A stretch of 64,000 nt of DNA from Orientallactaga sibirica (taxonomy: Eukaryota > Chordata > Mammalia > Rodentia > Dipodidae): assembly GCA_036365145.1 (NCBI GenBank), contig JAEOAD010000024.1, positions 13,039,501 through 13,103,500 on the forward strand, read 5' to 3'. Made by a program: the position numbers and the translations under genes. Shown here piece by piece: positions 36,721 through 48,492 of the stretch (position 1 is the first letter of the stretch; every line of letters starts with the position of its first letter). The notes below the pieces were generated by a model that saw only the letters and a program-made list of their open reading frames with translations, was not told where the DNA came from and did not search any database.

Positions 36721-37445
36721 AAATATAGATATTTTGAAGGCAGTTTGCATGTCTTCAAATGACATTTCATATTTTTCCCAAATAAGAAATCAGACACATG
36801 GCTTATTTTTCTGTTGCTAGTGATAGTGATATCTTTTTTTAAACTATAATACTTCATTTGTACTGGTTTAAGGAAGCACAACTGATGTGTCACTTCTGGT
36901 TAAAAAAAAAAAAAGTACAATTCTCTTCTGATTTACATACAGATTGAGATTTTTTTAGTAGACTGCCATGTCTTCAGTGGATGACAACTGCTTGTTTCTT
37001 CCTTTAAATTCTTTGCCTTTTTTTCCATCTCTCACAGGTTATATTATTACCCTAGCGTTGTCATAACATAGTACTACAAATGGTAGTGGTGGTATTAAGT
37101 GGTAACTTAAAATAAGACACATTTATACTCTCTGGGGGCAAGTAGGAAAACAGTCCACAGCTGAGGTTGTCATATCCATGCTCCCTCCAGAGCTTATGGA
37201 AGAGAATTCTTCCATACCTCCTCCAGCTCTGTTTGGTCTTGGCAACGACTGGCTTGTGGCGTCATCATTCTGATGTTGGTGCTTGTCTTCTCATGAGCCT
37301 TGCCTCTCTTATCTCTCCAAATCATTTTCTCCTTTCTCTAATGAAGATATCAGTCCTCAGATTAAGAATACGGATCCACCTTAAACCCAGATGTCATCTT
37401 GAGGTCTTTGAGTCAACTACAAAGATTGTTTCCAACTAAGACCCT
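36721..37445. other. Unassigned non-coding DNA
   Basis: Nothing recognised; the plus-strand frame at 37167-37439 (90 codons) has no family resemblance. Confidence 0.4.
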
Positions 37446-37452
37446 TTTGAGA

Positions 37453-37456
<4 letters not shown>

Positions 37457-37511
<55 letters not shown>

Positions 37512-37565
37512 TCCCTTTCTTTCTTTCTTTCTTTCTTTCCTTTTCTTTCTTTCTTTCTTTCTTTG
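37457..37565. repeat. (CTTT)n microsatellite
   Basis: About 27 tetranucleotide units with two short interruptions (ccc at ~37513 and cctttt at ~37540). Long 'open frames' across it on both strands are artefacts of the repeat. Confidence 0.97.
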
Positions 37566-37589
37566 TTCATTTATTCTTTTTTTTCTTGA

Positions 37590-37765
37590 TCTGTGTGTAG
37601 TATGTGTGGTGTATACATGCACATGTGTTAACTTATATGCCCCATGCCCACATGTGGAGAACAGAGGGCACCAGGTCCCTTCCTCTAGTGCCCTTCTGCC
37701 TCAAATTAAGCTATATTATTGGTATCCAGGTGGATATGAATTTTGGGGTCCTACTATTTAGCCTA
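37590..37765 (-). mobile_element. Possible composite SINE remnant
   Basis: 'gtatacatgcacatgtgtta' and 'cccacatgtggagaacagag' resemble the distal part of the composite SINE as seen at 42935 and 44544, minus strand. Too degraded for certainty. Confidence 0.4.
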
Positions 37766-37769
37766 CTAC

Positions 37770-38940
37770 ATCTGCATCATGGAGTCATCAAAATGATGTA
37801 GAGTAGACATCACTGACAAGAAATTTAGTATAACTAGTTTTAAGCTTTTATTAGTAAATATGATATTTCACTTTAGCTGTTATACATGCTTGTAGCAAAG
37901 AGAATAAAGTTATCACAAAAAAATCAAATGAAAGAAGAAAAGCAATAGAAAATTTTAAGCTCATCACTATCCATGAAATTTAGAGTGCAATTCCACTCTG
38001 TACTGTATTAAACTACTAAATCTGAGTAATTACAGAAGGGCATATAAACCATTCATTCTCATTTCTCTGTATCTCTGTTAATAACTAGATTAGGAAAGAA
38101 GTAGTGAGTCTTGGTGAGTGAAAACCATTAGAAGCACATGTAGTGCCTAGTAAGAGACCCCAAACCTCTCACATTATTTCCTTTATGATAGGCTCATTAC
38201 AGGCATGACGAAGATGGCTGAGGAAGTTAGTTAACCCATATCTCTTCCTCAAACCCTGTTATGTCCAGTCTTCTAGAGTTTGTTTGTTTCTACCAAACTT
38301 GAGCTAAAACCAGTCGAATTATTTGCCACTAGACAGATTCATGTTTCCTGAAGTTCAGGCTGTTTTCTTAAAACAAAAAAAAAAAAAAAAAAATGGTCAA
38401 AGTCTCTATTTGCAGTTCTCTTCAATGAGAGGGTTTAGTCTCACTACTAACCTTTAGGCACCATGGGATAGGAAGGTGGTTCTAGGGCTACAACTCACTG
38501 GCAGACCCCTAGCTGCTTGTATCAACACGTCAAACCAAACCCTTCTAAACCAAAACTCTCAAGCTATTGGTTATGTGGGATGCCATTCCCACTCACACAA
38601 AGATATAAGTGGCAAAGAAGGAGAGTCATTAACACAGATGAAGTAGCTGATAACTTGACTCAACTTAATTATCTTCAGATCTTTTTTAATATTCAAAATG
38701 CAAATAATTTCCAATGTATGATGGGTACATGATACCCAGATCATGACAGGGAGTATGGGTGAAATAATCAGTTGGCTTTCTATGATCTACTTCTCAAATT
38801 ATGACCAGTAAAAGATGGTGCATTGATTGTACACAGTGAGCTTTTAGCACTAAGATACTTAGAAGCCAGCCTGTGTCTCCTCTATGGGTGTTTGACACAT
38901 GTCATACAAAGCATTATCTACCACAAATATTATGCGTACT
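37770..38940. other. Unassigned non-coding DNA
   Basis: No recognised repeat apart from an A-run at about 38375-38393. Confidence 0.45.
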
Positions 38941-38944
38941 ATTT

Positions 38945-39084
38945 CTTTTGAGACAGAGTATCATAATATAACCTAGTCTGGCCTTAAACTCCCTATGCAT
39001 TCAAGGTTGGCCTTGAACCCACCATCTTACTGCTTCAGTCACCTAAATGCTAGCATTATAAGCATGCATCACAATGCCCAGCTC
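38945..39084 (-). mobile_element. B1-like SINE fossil
   Basis: Minus-strand B1: 'ttttgagacagagtatcata', 'gtctggccttaaactcccta', 'aagcatgcatcacaatgccc'. Degraded. Confidence 0.75.
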
Positions 39085-39200
39085 AACACTCTTTTATTAA
39101 CTCTGTTATGTAACCTAATCAGCAAAAAGCTTGCATCCCAAGCTAATCTTATTACAGTTCTCTCTCATTCTTGGTTCCATTGAAAGTGATCAGTTTTCTT

Positions 39201-39237
<37 letters not shown>

Positions 39238-40905
39238 GTGTGTGTAAGGCATCCAATAATTGAATCAATACAGTGATCCCAAACAAAGTGCCTCTAAAAT
39301 GGAAAGAGAATTTTATATAGTCTCTATGATGCAAACAGGTTCACTAAGAACTGCATAAGGAAAAGGTGCAATGATTTATACACTCTACTTACCAGAAATT
39401 CCATGACATATTTTCAGTTAGATCCCTGAAACTGATAAGGCAGGCCTCAAATTTGTTTCTCGTATTTGATTGCCTTTCATGGTATAGGTCCCTTCTTGTT
39501 CCCCAGGTATAAATAGTGTGCTGTTGGTAATGTAGTGAGCAAGTACTATGAACAGATGACCATCAGTGTGGATGAGGCATAATGGGATTGAGAACAGCAT
39601 AATGAATACAACATGGAGTGAACATGTGTTTTTAAAGACAATGCACCTCTGAGCTTTATTATGAATAAAGGAATACAATGAGCTTGCCCTATATAATCAA
39701 TGAACCAAGTGCCATGAACAATAATTATGATATACCCTGTTAGATATTGCTTCAAATATATTATAGGTCAGTGGAAGTCATAATTTCAAGATATTCACTT
39801 GGTCCTTCATAACATAATGGCTCTTAATGCAAAGGTTAAGAAACAAATGTCAATTTCTTCAAATTTGTAAATTATATCCTTTCCAAAGGTACAGTAGGGG
39901 CCAGAAAAATACTCACCAGATAGCTTCATGGGTTCATCAAATCAATGTAAGATCAGCTCCCATCAGTATTCATTTATCACTTGGCCTCCAAAAGCCTTTA
40001 TTCTGCTGGTCTGAGTCTCCTAGTATATACATTACTTGAGAAACTCTTTTACCAGTCTTCATTTAAACTACTACATGACCTCAGGTGTACGCTGAGAAAG
40101 AATGGGAAAATATTTGTCATTATATACTTGTGGAAGTATGTAATAGTTCTTACTAAAGGTGATCAATACTTGATAAGTTAATCAATAGCTCAGATCCAAA
40201 ATCTTGATGAAGGGCTATGATTTCCATCACAGACACTAACATTACCATTCACCATGCTTTCTAGTCCTTATGAATGGTGGAACACAGTACACAATTGCCT
40301 ATCTTTGTAGCCCCTAACTATCAGTGATCACCACTGGTCCTACTAAAGTCATTCTGATCTTGCTCTCTCAGTAATAATTATATTCACCATGTTCTATAGG
40401 TTTATTATAACAGCCTAGTGTTTGAATTTTGAATCATTATTTATTGTCACCAAGGAAGACAATATCAAGACATTATTTGTAGCTCTCAACACTTAGAGAC
40501 TTGCCATCACCCAAGCCTGAGAGATGAAGCTAATAACAAGCTATGTCCTCAATCAGTCACCTGTGGGCAGTGGAGTTTGATCCTATTTCCAGGACTGGAA
40601 TTCTCCTTTATAAGTTTAAAGGAGGATGCAATGCTTTATAATCTCCTTAGAGCCATGTTTTCACTTAATTTCTACATCACTTACTTCTTTAATTTGACAA
40701 AAATTTCAGTTATATTTTAAATATATATTTTAATACCTGAGGTATTCCTTGCCAGGTGAGATTTCTCTAAAGGTTAGTTCTCATACAGCTAGAACAGAAG
40801 TACATGGGATATTAATTCCTTAACCTTTTATCTCATAGGGATTTTTAACATTTTGTGTCTGAAACTATATATCCATGCCCCCGCCAACAAACCATTGGTC
40901 TTTTA
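39085..40905. other. Unassigned non-coding DNA
   Basis: A pyrimidine-rich (TTTTC)n/T run lies at 39197-39240. The rest shows no recognised repeat, and short frames (64-86 codons) match nothing I know. Confidence 0.45.
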
Positions 40906-40909
40906 AAAA

Positions 40910-41117
40910 AATCATTTGACAGAGAAAGAGAAAGAGATAAAGACAGAGAGAGAGAGAGAGAGAGAATGGGTGTGGCAGAGCCTCCAGCCACTGCAAACAA
41001 ACTCTAGACACATGTGCCCCCTTGTGCACCTGGCTAATGTGGGTCCTGGGGAATTGCATCTGGGTCCTTTGACTTTGCAGGCAAATGCCTTAACTGCTAA
41101 GCCATCCCTCCAGCCCC
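40910..41117 (-). mobile_element. B2-like tRNA SINE (type A)
   Basis: Minus-strand copy with GA block at 40921-40963, 'cctccagccactgcaaacaa', head at 41117. It lacks the usual ttta tail units. Confidence 0.88.
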
Positions 41118-41137
41118 ATTTTAACTTTTTAAAAATT

Positions 41138-41335
41138 AGTTTATTTATTTATTTATTTATTTAAGAGGGAGAGCTAGAGACAGAATGGGTATGCCAGAGT
41201 TTCTAGCCACTGCAAACAAATTCCAGATGCACATGCCATCTTGCACATCTGGCTTATGTGGGTCGTAGAGAATCAAACCACTGCCCTTAGGCTTTGCAGG
41301 CAAGTGCCTTAACTGCCAAACCATCTCTCCAGCCC
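41138..41335 (-). mobile_element. B2-like tRNA SINE (type A)
   Basis: Minus-strand copy immediately downstream of another in the same orientation: tail 'agtttatttatttatttatt', short GA block, head at 41335. Confidence 0.9.
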
Positions 41336-41589
41336 ACCATTTGTCTTCTTCTACCATCTCACTCAGTAGTGGCTTCCTTACCCCTAGAAACACGAGAGCT
41401 GTAGACAGCATTGTACTGCTCTTTGTTTCCATCGTATTTGCCACACCTGTTTTTACCACTCCCATCTATGGAGCTTGCCTAGCCTCTGCTTTCCACTGAG
41501 TGCCATGGCTGCCTTAGTTCAAGTTCCTTAGTGTTACCCTTGTGGACCAGTAAAGAAGTTTAATAAACAATTCAAATATTATCATTTAC

Positions 41590-41880
41590 CTTCTAAGCTA
41601 TTCTCCACTTTGGAGTCATGGTGATATTTCTAAAATCTCATCTGTCCATACACTTAGTTATCATCTTCTTCACCACTCTTCTTCCTCCAGACTATGCATA
41701 CAACTTAGAGTGTGTTTGAAGGTAATTTCTCAGCTAGCTTGTGAACTTAGGTGCCTCCAATATGTGGTCCATTCTCTTTACACTCTGCTCAGAGCACCTT
41801 TTTATGTCTTCTATTTCCCCAAGTACTTATAGATACTTCTCCTATTGCCCTCATCAGTATGCCACTGTAGGTCCTGTACT
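41590..41880 (+). mobile_element. L2 LINE fossil
   Basis: 'gctattctccactttggagt', 'ggtgatatttctaaaatctc' and later 'cattctctttacactctgct' follow the L2 3' region on the plus strand ('…ttctccac…agtgatctttttaaaa…cactctgct…'). Degraded. Confidence 0.55.
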
Positions 41881-42930
41881 CAGGGTTCCACAAGTTTTCT
41901 CTATTTTTAGTGTTTTGTGTCGTGTGGTAAGAGGGTATCATTAGACAGCTCCATCTACTAGGTTCCAGGTGTATTCATATTTTGCACCACTGAAAGTTGC
42001 AGAATCTAGAGATTATGGAATGTGCAGTACATGCTTGTTTAATGAAAATGTCATGAACGGGTGAATAAACTTATTTCCTCTGAGATATAATGCTAAAGAA
42101 GATAGTAGGTTGTTACCATTGAAAACCAAAAAAAAAAAAAAAATGATATTGCAAGTTCATATAAAATACATGATAAATGAAAAATACTAAAAATTCTTCT
42201 TTATAGTCTGCACATTCAATTTTTATTCAAATCTGTTTTCTACATATATTTGGTGTTTCATGTTAGTTTAACTATATTAAGTTTTCATTGTTAAAAAGGA
42301 TTATCACATGATAGCATTTATTTCTTAAAAATTATTAACCAGAATGCTTCTGCAGAAAATCTGAACTATATTACCTAATACAAGCATATGCTCAATAGAA
42401 TTACTTCACCTTAGTGTTAAGTTTAGATGGTTTCATGTGGAACAGTGGCAAGCAATAATATTCTAGTATTTCTTTAATGTATCACAACATTCAATTTTTC
42501 ACTGATTTCACAATGCAGCTTATGTAAATAAAATGATTATTTAGAATGATTTCATATTAAAATAATGTCAGAATATTATATTTTGTAATAAGTATAATAA
42601 GATTAAGCAATAATAAAAATATATGAGGTATTAAAACTGGTATATAGGTTCAGAGGAATAAAAAAGATAAAGGGATGTAGAATTCACACACTATAGTACA
42701 CAGTGTTACTATAAAAATAAGGAGATAAAAATACCTATGGGTATAAAAATCAATTATATTAAACAGGCTTACCATGTGACCCTCAAGGATGTAATTAATT
42801 CTCACATAAAGGTATATTATTTCCTACATAAAATGTATTACAAATATATGTAACTTACTACATATATAAACTGATAAGTGCATATTTATTCAAAATACCA
42901 ATCCACACCATTAAGAAACATTCTCTCTCT
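41881..42930. other. Unassigned AT-rich DNA
   Basis: Very AT-rich with an A-run at 42127-42142. Nothing recognised. Confidence 0.45.
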
Positions 42931-42934
42931 TTCT

Positions 42935-42936
42935 CT

Positions 42937-42975
<39 letters not shown>

Positions 42976-43303
42976 ATTGTATGTGTAAGCACATGTGTTC
43001 TGCAGGTGCTCATGCATGTGTAACACTCGCCTGTGTAGACAAGAGAGATTGATATAGGTGTCCTCCTTGGTCACTCTCCACCTTAATTTTGGAGATCGAA
43101 TCTCTCACTGAACCTGCAGCATACTATTTCAACTCTTATACCTACTCAGTGAGCCCCGAAGATCCTCCTGCCTCTGTCTCCCTGACACTGGTATTATGGG
43201 TGTATAGGAATCCTGGCTATACATAGGTTCTGGGGATTAATAATCAAGTCCTCATGCTTCCATGGCAAGCTCTGCCCTGACTGAGCCATCTTGTTAGCCC
43301 CCA
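42935..43303 (-). mobile_element. Composite tRNA-head/B1-like SINE (B4/RSINE-like)
   Basis: On the plus strand: (TG)n, 'gtcctccttggtcactctcc', 'gatcctcctgcctctgtctc', 'gtcctcatgcttccatggca', ending 'gactgagccatcttgttagc', the reversed tRNA head. Minus-strand orientation. Confidence 0.75.
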
Positions 43304-43384
43304 GATAGTCTTGACATATTCTGTCACTTCATCTGAGCATTCATAAGTAGGATAAGATCCTTTCCTGCCCCAACACTTCCTCAC

Positions 43385-43560
43385 CACCTTGTACTGCTTT
43401 AGATTTTTCCATAGCACTTTTGCTTTTCCAACATACTACACAATTTATTCATGAACTTTCTTTTTCCTTATTGCTCTCTCCACATAGAGTTTAGCTCTAA
43501 GGATTTACAAATTAAATTGATGCACAGTTAATGCTGGTTGAATAACTAGATAATATAATT
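43385..43560 (+). mobile_element. L2 LINE 3'-end fossil
   Basis: 'ccatagcacttttgcttttc', 'atttattcatgaactttctt' and the end 'cagttaatgctggttgaata' resemble the L2 3' terminus. Degraded. Confidence 0.45.
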
Positions 43561-44540
43561 TCACTTAGTTTTTAGTCTATGTGCTTGCTATGTAACCATA
43601 TTACTTTTATGGCTTGACATTGCCTACCAGTCTACTAAATTAATAGGAAATAAATTTATATACATGTATATGTATAACATATTGTGTATACATATACATA
43701 AAATTATGTATTTTGCATAAGACTACATACTCAAAAATATGGCATTACTGCAATTGTCTAGAATAAAATGGAGAAAACTCATCGTTCACATTTTTAAGTA
43801 AACAGAAGGACTAACTATACAATAGGCAGTTGTCTCAGCCATATATTTGCAGGGTTCTCATAAAATCACCACTTATTTCTTACGTACATAATTGTCAGCT
43901 TTAAAAGGGCAGGATGAAAGGCCTCACACAGCACCCTCCATTTAAGAAACTTATTGAAATTGATATCCATTTACTTGGAGGAATTACATTAACTATATTA
44001 TAAAAGGGATAGCAGAATTATGTTAAGAATTATTTCCAACTGCTTAGTCTTAATTGATTCTACATTAGAAATGGAAAATAAAGGGGAGAGAAACACCATC
44101 CAACATTTTACCAATTAGACTACACTACCGAAGGAAAATTAAAAACACTCATTTCTTTTATGTTTTTTAATCCATTATAAGTACTATTACCATTCAAACA
44201 TTCAAATAAGAAATTGGTCAAACAATTCATCATATTTAAAAGTATAAAGGCCTTTATAGCTCTTTTTACAAACCAAAAGTACCAATCTTGCTATCAAAAT
44301 TTGGACTCTGTTTGTTTGAGAAAATATATTGTATTTGTTTTCCTAGAAAAATATTATTGGCTTGAATGTTGTTAATCTTGAAAATTATATATAGCTAATC
44401 AAATTTCAAAAATTCTCAATTAAGCATAAGTAATTGAATTGCTGAATTTCCTACATCCTATCCAAATGTCTTTGCCCTGTTTTTCCAAATATGACTATGC
44501 ATACACAGAAAATACGATCAAATATCTTGTAAAGATTTTA
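43561..44540. other. Unassigned AT-rich DNA
   Basis: Nothing recognised. Confidence 0.45.
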
Positions 44541-44542
44541 TT

Positions 44543-44543
<1 letters not shown>

Positions 44544-44581
<38 letters not shown>

Positions 44582-44909
44582 ACGCACATGTATTGAAACA
44601 TATGTGTCCATGTGTGTGACTGCAGGTATGCACACATGTGACAGCACATGTGTGGAGATCAAAGGACAACTTTTTGGTCCATTCTGGTTATTTCACTTCA
44701 TTTGCAGAAAGGTTTCTCTTAAATTGTTTTCCTTCATTATTGTTGTTTTTGTTGTGCTCACAGAGAGCTTCCATCTGGCCATCAGAGTAGTGGGATTACA
44801 GAAGCCTGCCATAGCTTCTAGGTTTTTACATATGGTATGAGGATCAAACTCAGGTACTCAGGCTTCAGCATCACCACTTTAGCCACTGAACAATCTCTCC
44901 AAGTTCCCA
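44544..44909 (-). mobile_element. Composite SINE (B4/RSINE-like), degraded
   Basis: (TG)n at 44544-44580, then 'cacatgtgtggagatcaaag', 'agtgggattacagaagcctg', 'gatcaaactcaggtactcag' and reversed head 'ccactgaacaatctctccaa'. The 133-codon frame at 44439-44840 is a translation of this repeat. Confidence 0.7.
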
Positions 44910-45435
44910 GATTATGAATCTTGAGGTAAACTTATGTTCCAAGACATATCACATCGATACATTGTTTCAGTATCATTATGTTTCTAGAATTCAGGCTAAA
45001 CAAATAGTAATTTCAGGACAATAAATGTTGAAGTGAGTAGTCATTTGCACATTGTACTGTTCTTCATTTCACTTGAGAAGAAACCTATTAATTTGAAATA
45101 AATAAAAAAGAATCTTAAGTAGTTATAATGAAAAATAATGAAAGTCATTCATTTTGGATGGTATCAGTAATACTTATAAGAGATTTTAAAATAGGGGTCT
45201 AAAGTTGTAGTTGAGCATAATATTGACTGTTTGTTTTTTTTGTTTTGTTTTGTTTTGTTTTTTTTTTTTTGGAGGAAAGAGACAAGTCCTGTACTCATTG
45301 GGGAGACACTCTTATGTGCACACAAGGGATTTACACAAAATCCCTTTATAGCAATTTTACAACAGTGAAAAATTGGAAATAATAACAATTTTGATAACCA
45401 CAAACTGAATATTTATGTGGCAAAAAAAATCCATT

Positions 45436-45507
45436 TTGGAGGTGCTAGGGATTAAACCATTTCACATATTAGGCAAGCACTTTACCACTGAACTACATAC
45501 CCAGCCC
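45436..45507 (-). mobile_element. ID-like SINE
   Basis: 'ggaggtgctagggattaaac' and 'aggcaagcactttaccactg', 'aactacatacccagccc' is the antisense of the rodent ID (BC1-like) tRNA-derived SINE. Confidence 0.8.
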
Positions 45508-45621
45508 TAAGGCAAGATTTTTTTTCTAAATGGAGTAGTGCACAACAAAGACCAGGAACAAATTTTTTCATCACTAATTAAATTTGCACAAATAATATTG
45601 AATTAAAGAATTGAAGATGTA

Positions 45622-45787
45622 CCAGGCATGGTGCTGCACATCTTTAATCCAAGCAGTCTAGAAGCTGAGGCAAGAGAATTACCATGAGCTTGAGTGTAGC
45701 CTGCGCTACAGAATAAGTTTCAGGTCATTCTGAGCTGTATAGTGAGATCCTGACTCAAAAACCAAAAGCAAAAAAAAAGAAAAAAAC
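45622..45787 (+). mobile_element. B1 SINE
   Basis: 'ccaggcatggtgctgcacat', 'ctttaatccaagcag', 'gctgaggcaagagaattacc' and a later 'gtagcctgcgctacag', ending in an A-rich tail. Plus strand, moderately diverged. Confidence 0.85.
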
Positions 45788-46390
45788 ATCAATTTTAAAA
45801 ATTGTATATGGTCATATATACTATTTTAAAACAGTTTTAAAGCATCCATGAACAACTATGTGCTATCTGGGATAGAATGTAAAGCATGTATAAAAATGAC
45901 AACTAATTCAATATGATGAGCATCTTTAAGAAGTGTGAAAAAATTCCCCAGAGACAGACAATTTTCCTAGATCTCTACTATACAGGCACAGATCATAGAA
46001 TTTCTCAGCCTCAATAACCACATGATCCTTTTAAAGTTATCTCTCTTCCAACTATCTTCCATCTGTCTATTTACCTATCTACTTATATCTCATCACTTAT
46101 CTAACATGCTTTCAATGATATTTCTCTGAGAATCCTAACAAATAGCCTTATTTTATCATTTGGTAGCATTGACCATGTGGGAACACTACCTCCTCCTCAA
46201 TTATTTTTTTATTAAACTTTTATAATAACCTTTTTTGTTGTTGTTGTTGTTGTTTTGTGTTCCTCCTCCCCATTTGCCTGCTCCATGATAGTCTTCCATG
46301 CCTATTTCTCTTCATCTCACAACTGTGTCTGATGACGGGCTCAGTTCTTTATCCATATTACTTCTCCAGGTAGCCTGATCCAATCTCACC
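45788..46390. other. Unassigned non-coding DNA
   Basis: The part at 46195-46390, starting with an A/T-rich stretch and a (TTG)n run at about 46231-46253, may be L1-derived, but I could not place it. Confidence 0.35.
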
Positions 46391-46399
46391 CGTATGCTT

Positions 46400-46995
46400 A
46401 TGACTCTATTTCTATGAGTGGATGATTCTCAAAGCTACATCTCCAATCCTAACTTTTTCAAAACTAAAATATCTAACTTCCTCGCATCTCCACTTTGATA
46501 TCTAATGTTCTTTTGAATTTAATGTGACCTTATCTGGATATTTTAGTTTAGTGACCTAAACTGTGTGTTTCGTCTATGAATGATGCCACTCTCTGTCCAG
46601 TGGCTCAGGCAATTTGTCAACAATCTTGATTCCTCTCTTGCCTTAACTCTACTTCCATTCCACTTCCACTTCATCAGCAAATGTATTTGGTCATACTTCC
46701 AAAATAAAATCTGAGCAGAAGAATTTGTTATCAGTTTTCCTGCTTCAATTCCAATTCAAGTCAAGAAAATTTATCCATTGAATAACTAAGTGGAATAGCC
46801 TTGTAAAAGTCTTCATTACTCACTTTTCAATTTTACATAGAGATGCCAATGTTAAATCTCTGACGTGTAAATTAGATTATACCTCTCCTCTATTAAATGT
46901 CATCTAACAACTGCCTAATAAATTTAAGATAAAGTCAGAACTGCTTTCATGACCTTGACTCCTAACTCGTTCCCTTTTTCTGCTTTCTGACCACA
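46400..46995 (+). mobile_element. Long L2 LINE fossil
   Basis: Roughly 600 bases keep L2 order: 'catctccactttgatatcta', 'gtggctcaggcaatttgtca', 'cttgattcctctcttgcctt', 'ttcatcagcaaatgtatttg', 'cttccaaaataaaatctgag', then 'aatttaagataaagtcagaa' and 'gctttcatgaccttgactcc'. This covers the end of ORF2 and beginning of the 3' UTR, plus strand, heavily mutated. Confidence 0.75.
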
Positions 46996-47056
46996 ATTTT
47001 TTGTTTTGGTTTTGGTTGTTTTTGGTGTTGTTGTTGTTTGTTTGTTTTTTGTTTTG

Positions 47057-47158
47057 ATTCTTCAAACCTCCTGGTTTGTTTCTTTCTCAGTACCTTTGTC
47101 CTTAGTCTTCGCTAAGTCTGTTTTATCCCTCTCGGATGTTTTTAAAAAATATTTTTCA
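47057..47158 (-). repeat. Left arm of an inverted repeat: 3' extension of a SINE
   Basis: The reverse complement of 47057-47135 is about 90% identical to 49199-49273 ('gagagggataaaacagac', 'taaggacaaaggtactgag', 'aacaaaccaggaggtttgaa'). In both places the segment follows the 'ctgaaataaataaataaaat' tail of a B2-like SINE and precedes an A-rich run, so it looks like a shared 3' extension of the SINE. Confidence 0.85.
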
Positions 47159-47217
47159 TTTTATTTTATTTATTTATTTCAGATATAGAGAGAAAGAGAC
47201 AGAGATAGGGAAGGGAG

Positions 47218-47256
<39 letters not shown>

Positions 47257-47611
47257 TGTGTGTGTGTGTGTAGCAGACAGCTTCAGGTTTGCTGAGATGC
47301 ATTTCCAGAGCAGGCACAGTTATGGAGGAAGGGATTTATTGAAGCTTACAGATCCAAGGGAAGTTCCATAATGGCAGAAGAAACCGACCTGCTTTCAGAG
47401 GACCAAACAGACAGAAAAGCCACAAGCCACATAGCACAGCAAACCTCAGAAACTCCACCTAGGCACACTGCATATCTTTAGATTGAAATCTCAAACCCAC
47501 CACCACACCTTAAGATCAGTCCAATGACACTGTGTCCAGCCCGGTGGCTGCAGATGCAAACTACAAACTAATAAAACATTGACTATATTGGGGGCCATCT
47601 ATTCAAACTAC

Positions 47612-47650
<39 letters not shown>

Positions 47651-47798
47651 GGTGCAACTGGTCCTCTAGCCACTGCAAACAAACTCCAGACTCATGTGCC
47701 ACCTTGTACATCTGGCTCACATGGGTACTAGGGAACTGAACCTGGATCCTTAGGCTTTGCAGGCAAGTGCCTTAATTGCTGAGCCATCTCTCCAGCCC
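47159..47798 (-). mobile_element. B2-like tRNA SINE (type A), split by another insertion
   Basis: The tail and GA block are at 47159-47250; the body and head are at 47616-47798 ('cctctagccactgcaaacaa', 'gagccatctctccagcc' reversed). Between them lies a foreign 345-base segment (47271-47615). GA units on both sides of the insert show that it entered the GA block. Confidence 0.85.
47271..47615. mobile_element. Retroelement fragment nested in a SINE (Lx/LTR-like)
   Basis: Runs from 'tagcagacagcttcaggttt' through 'gagggatttattgaagctta'-like sequence to 'gggggccatctattcaaact' and 'accaca'. The end resembles a rodent L1-associated 3' segment, and related words occur at 20320-20460 and 51655-51815. 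Family and strand are uncertain. Confidence 0.5.
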
Positions 47799-47815
47799 TC
47801 ACTCTCATCTGTTTA

Positions 47816-47816
<1 letters not shown>

Positions 47817-47858
<42 letters not shown>

Positions 47859-48492
47859 CATGTGCATGTGGAGGGAAGAAAACCAGAAGATAACCTTGGG
47901 TGTCATACTCAAAAATAAAATCTACTTCTTTTGACACAAGGTCTCTCATTAACTTGGAGCGAACCCATTAGAATAGACTGGCTGGTCAGCAAACTCAAAG
48001 GATCCTCCTGACTTCACATCCCCACTGCTAAGATTAAAGTATATATGCCATAATTCCTGGCCTTTTTATGTGGGTTCTGAGGATCAAACTCAACTTCTTA
48101 TGTTTGCAAGTTAAGCACTATGTTAGTTTGAATCAGATGTTCCCTAGAAACTCATGTGTTGTTTATGTTTGTTCCCTCGCCCCAGTTGATATCTATTTGC
48201 AAGGTGAAACCTAAGTGGAGAAGGTGTGTTTTGCGGGGCAGGCTTTGGGGTGTTATAGCAAGCTCCCCATTGCCAGAAGTAGGCTCACTTTGGGTCTTAA
48301 CTTCCACTTGCTGAGTCCTGGAGTAATGTGCAGCCACTGTTCATGACATGCTTTCCCCTGCTATCATAACGTGTCCCCTTGAGACTTAAACCGAAATAAA
48401 CCCATTTTCCCCATCACCTGTTTTTGGTTTGATGTTTTGTCCCAGTAATCAAAGATAACTACAAGTAATTGACTGAATGTAATCTCCCCACC
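47817..48492 (-). mobile_element. Composite SINE (B4/RSINE-like), split by an LTR
   Basis: (TG)n at 47817-47858, then 'gacacaaggtctctcattaa', 'tagactggctggtcagcaaa', 'gaggatcaaactcaacttct' up to 48120. The reversed tRNA head resumes only after the LTR, at about 48464-48492 ('attgactgaatgtaatctcc'). The LTR therefore entered the head of this SINE. Confidence 0.7.
48121..48463 (+). mobile_element. Solo LTR, MaLR/ORR1-like
   Basis: Starts 'tgttagtttgaatcagatgt' and ends '…aaagataactaca', i.e. TG…CA termini, about 343 bases. It holds 'aaactcatgtgttgtttatg' near the start and a polyadenylation signal AATAAA at 48395-48400 followed by 'cccattttccccatcac'. No internal retroviral sequence. The flanks do not give a clean target-site duplication. 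Confidence 0.7.

Noticed and set aside
37399..37761. 120-codon frame rich in Phe/Ser/Leu, and the Lys/Glu-rich frame opposite
   Set aside because: Translation of the (CTTT)n microsatellite on both strands.
42935..42975. CRISPR-like or satellite arrays
   Set aside because: All tandem repeats here are simple microsatellites; no spaced direct repeats were seen and the DNA is mammalian.
48116..48468. 5-bp target-site duplication for the solo LTR
   Set aside because: The flanking words (cacta / agtaa) do not match well enough to claim one.
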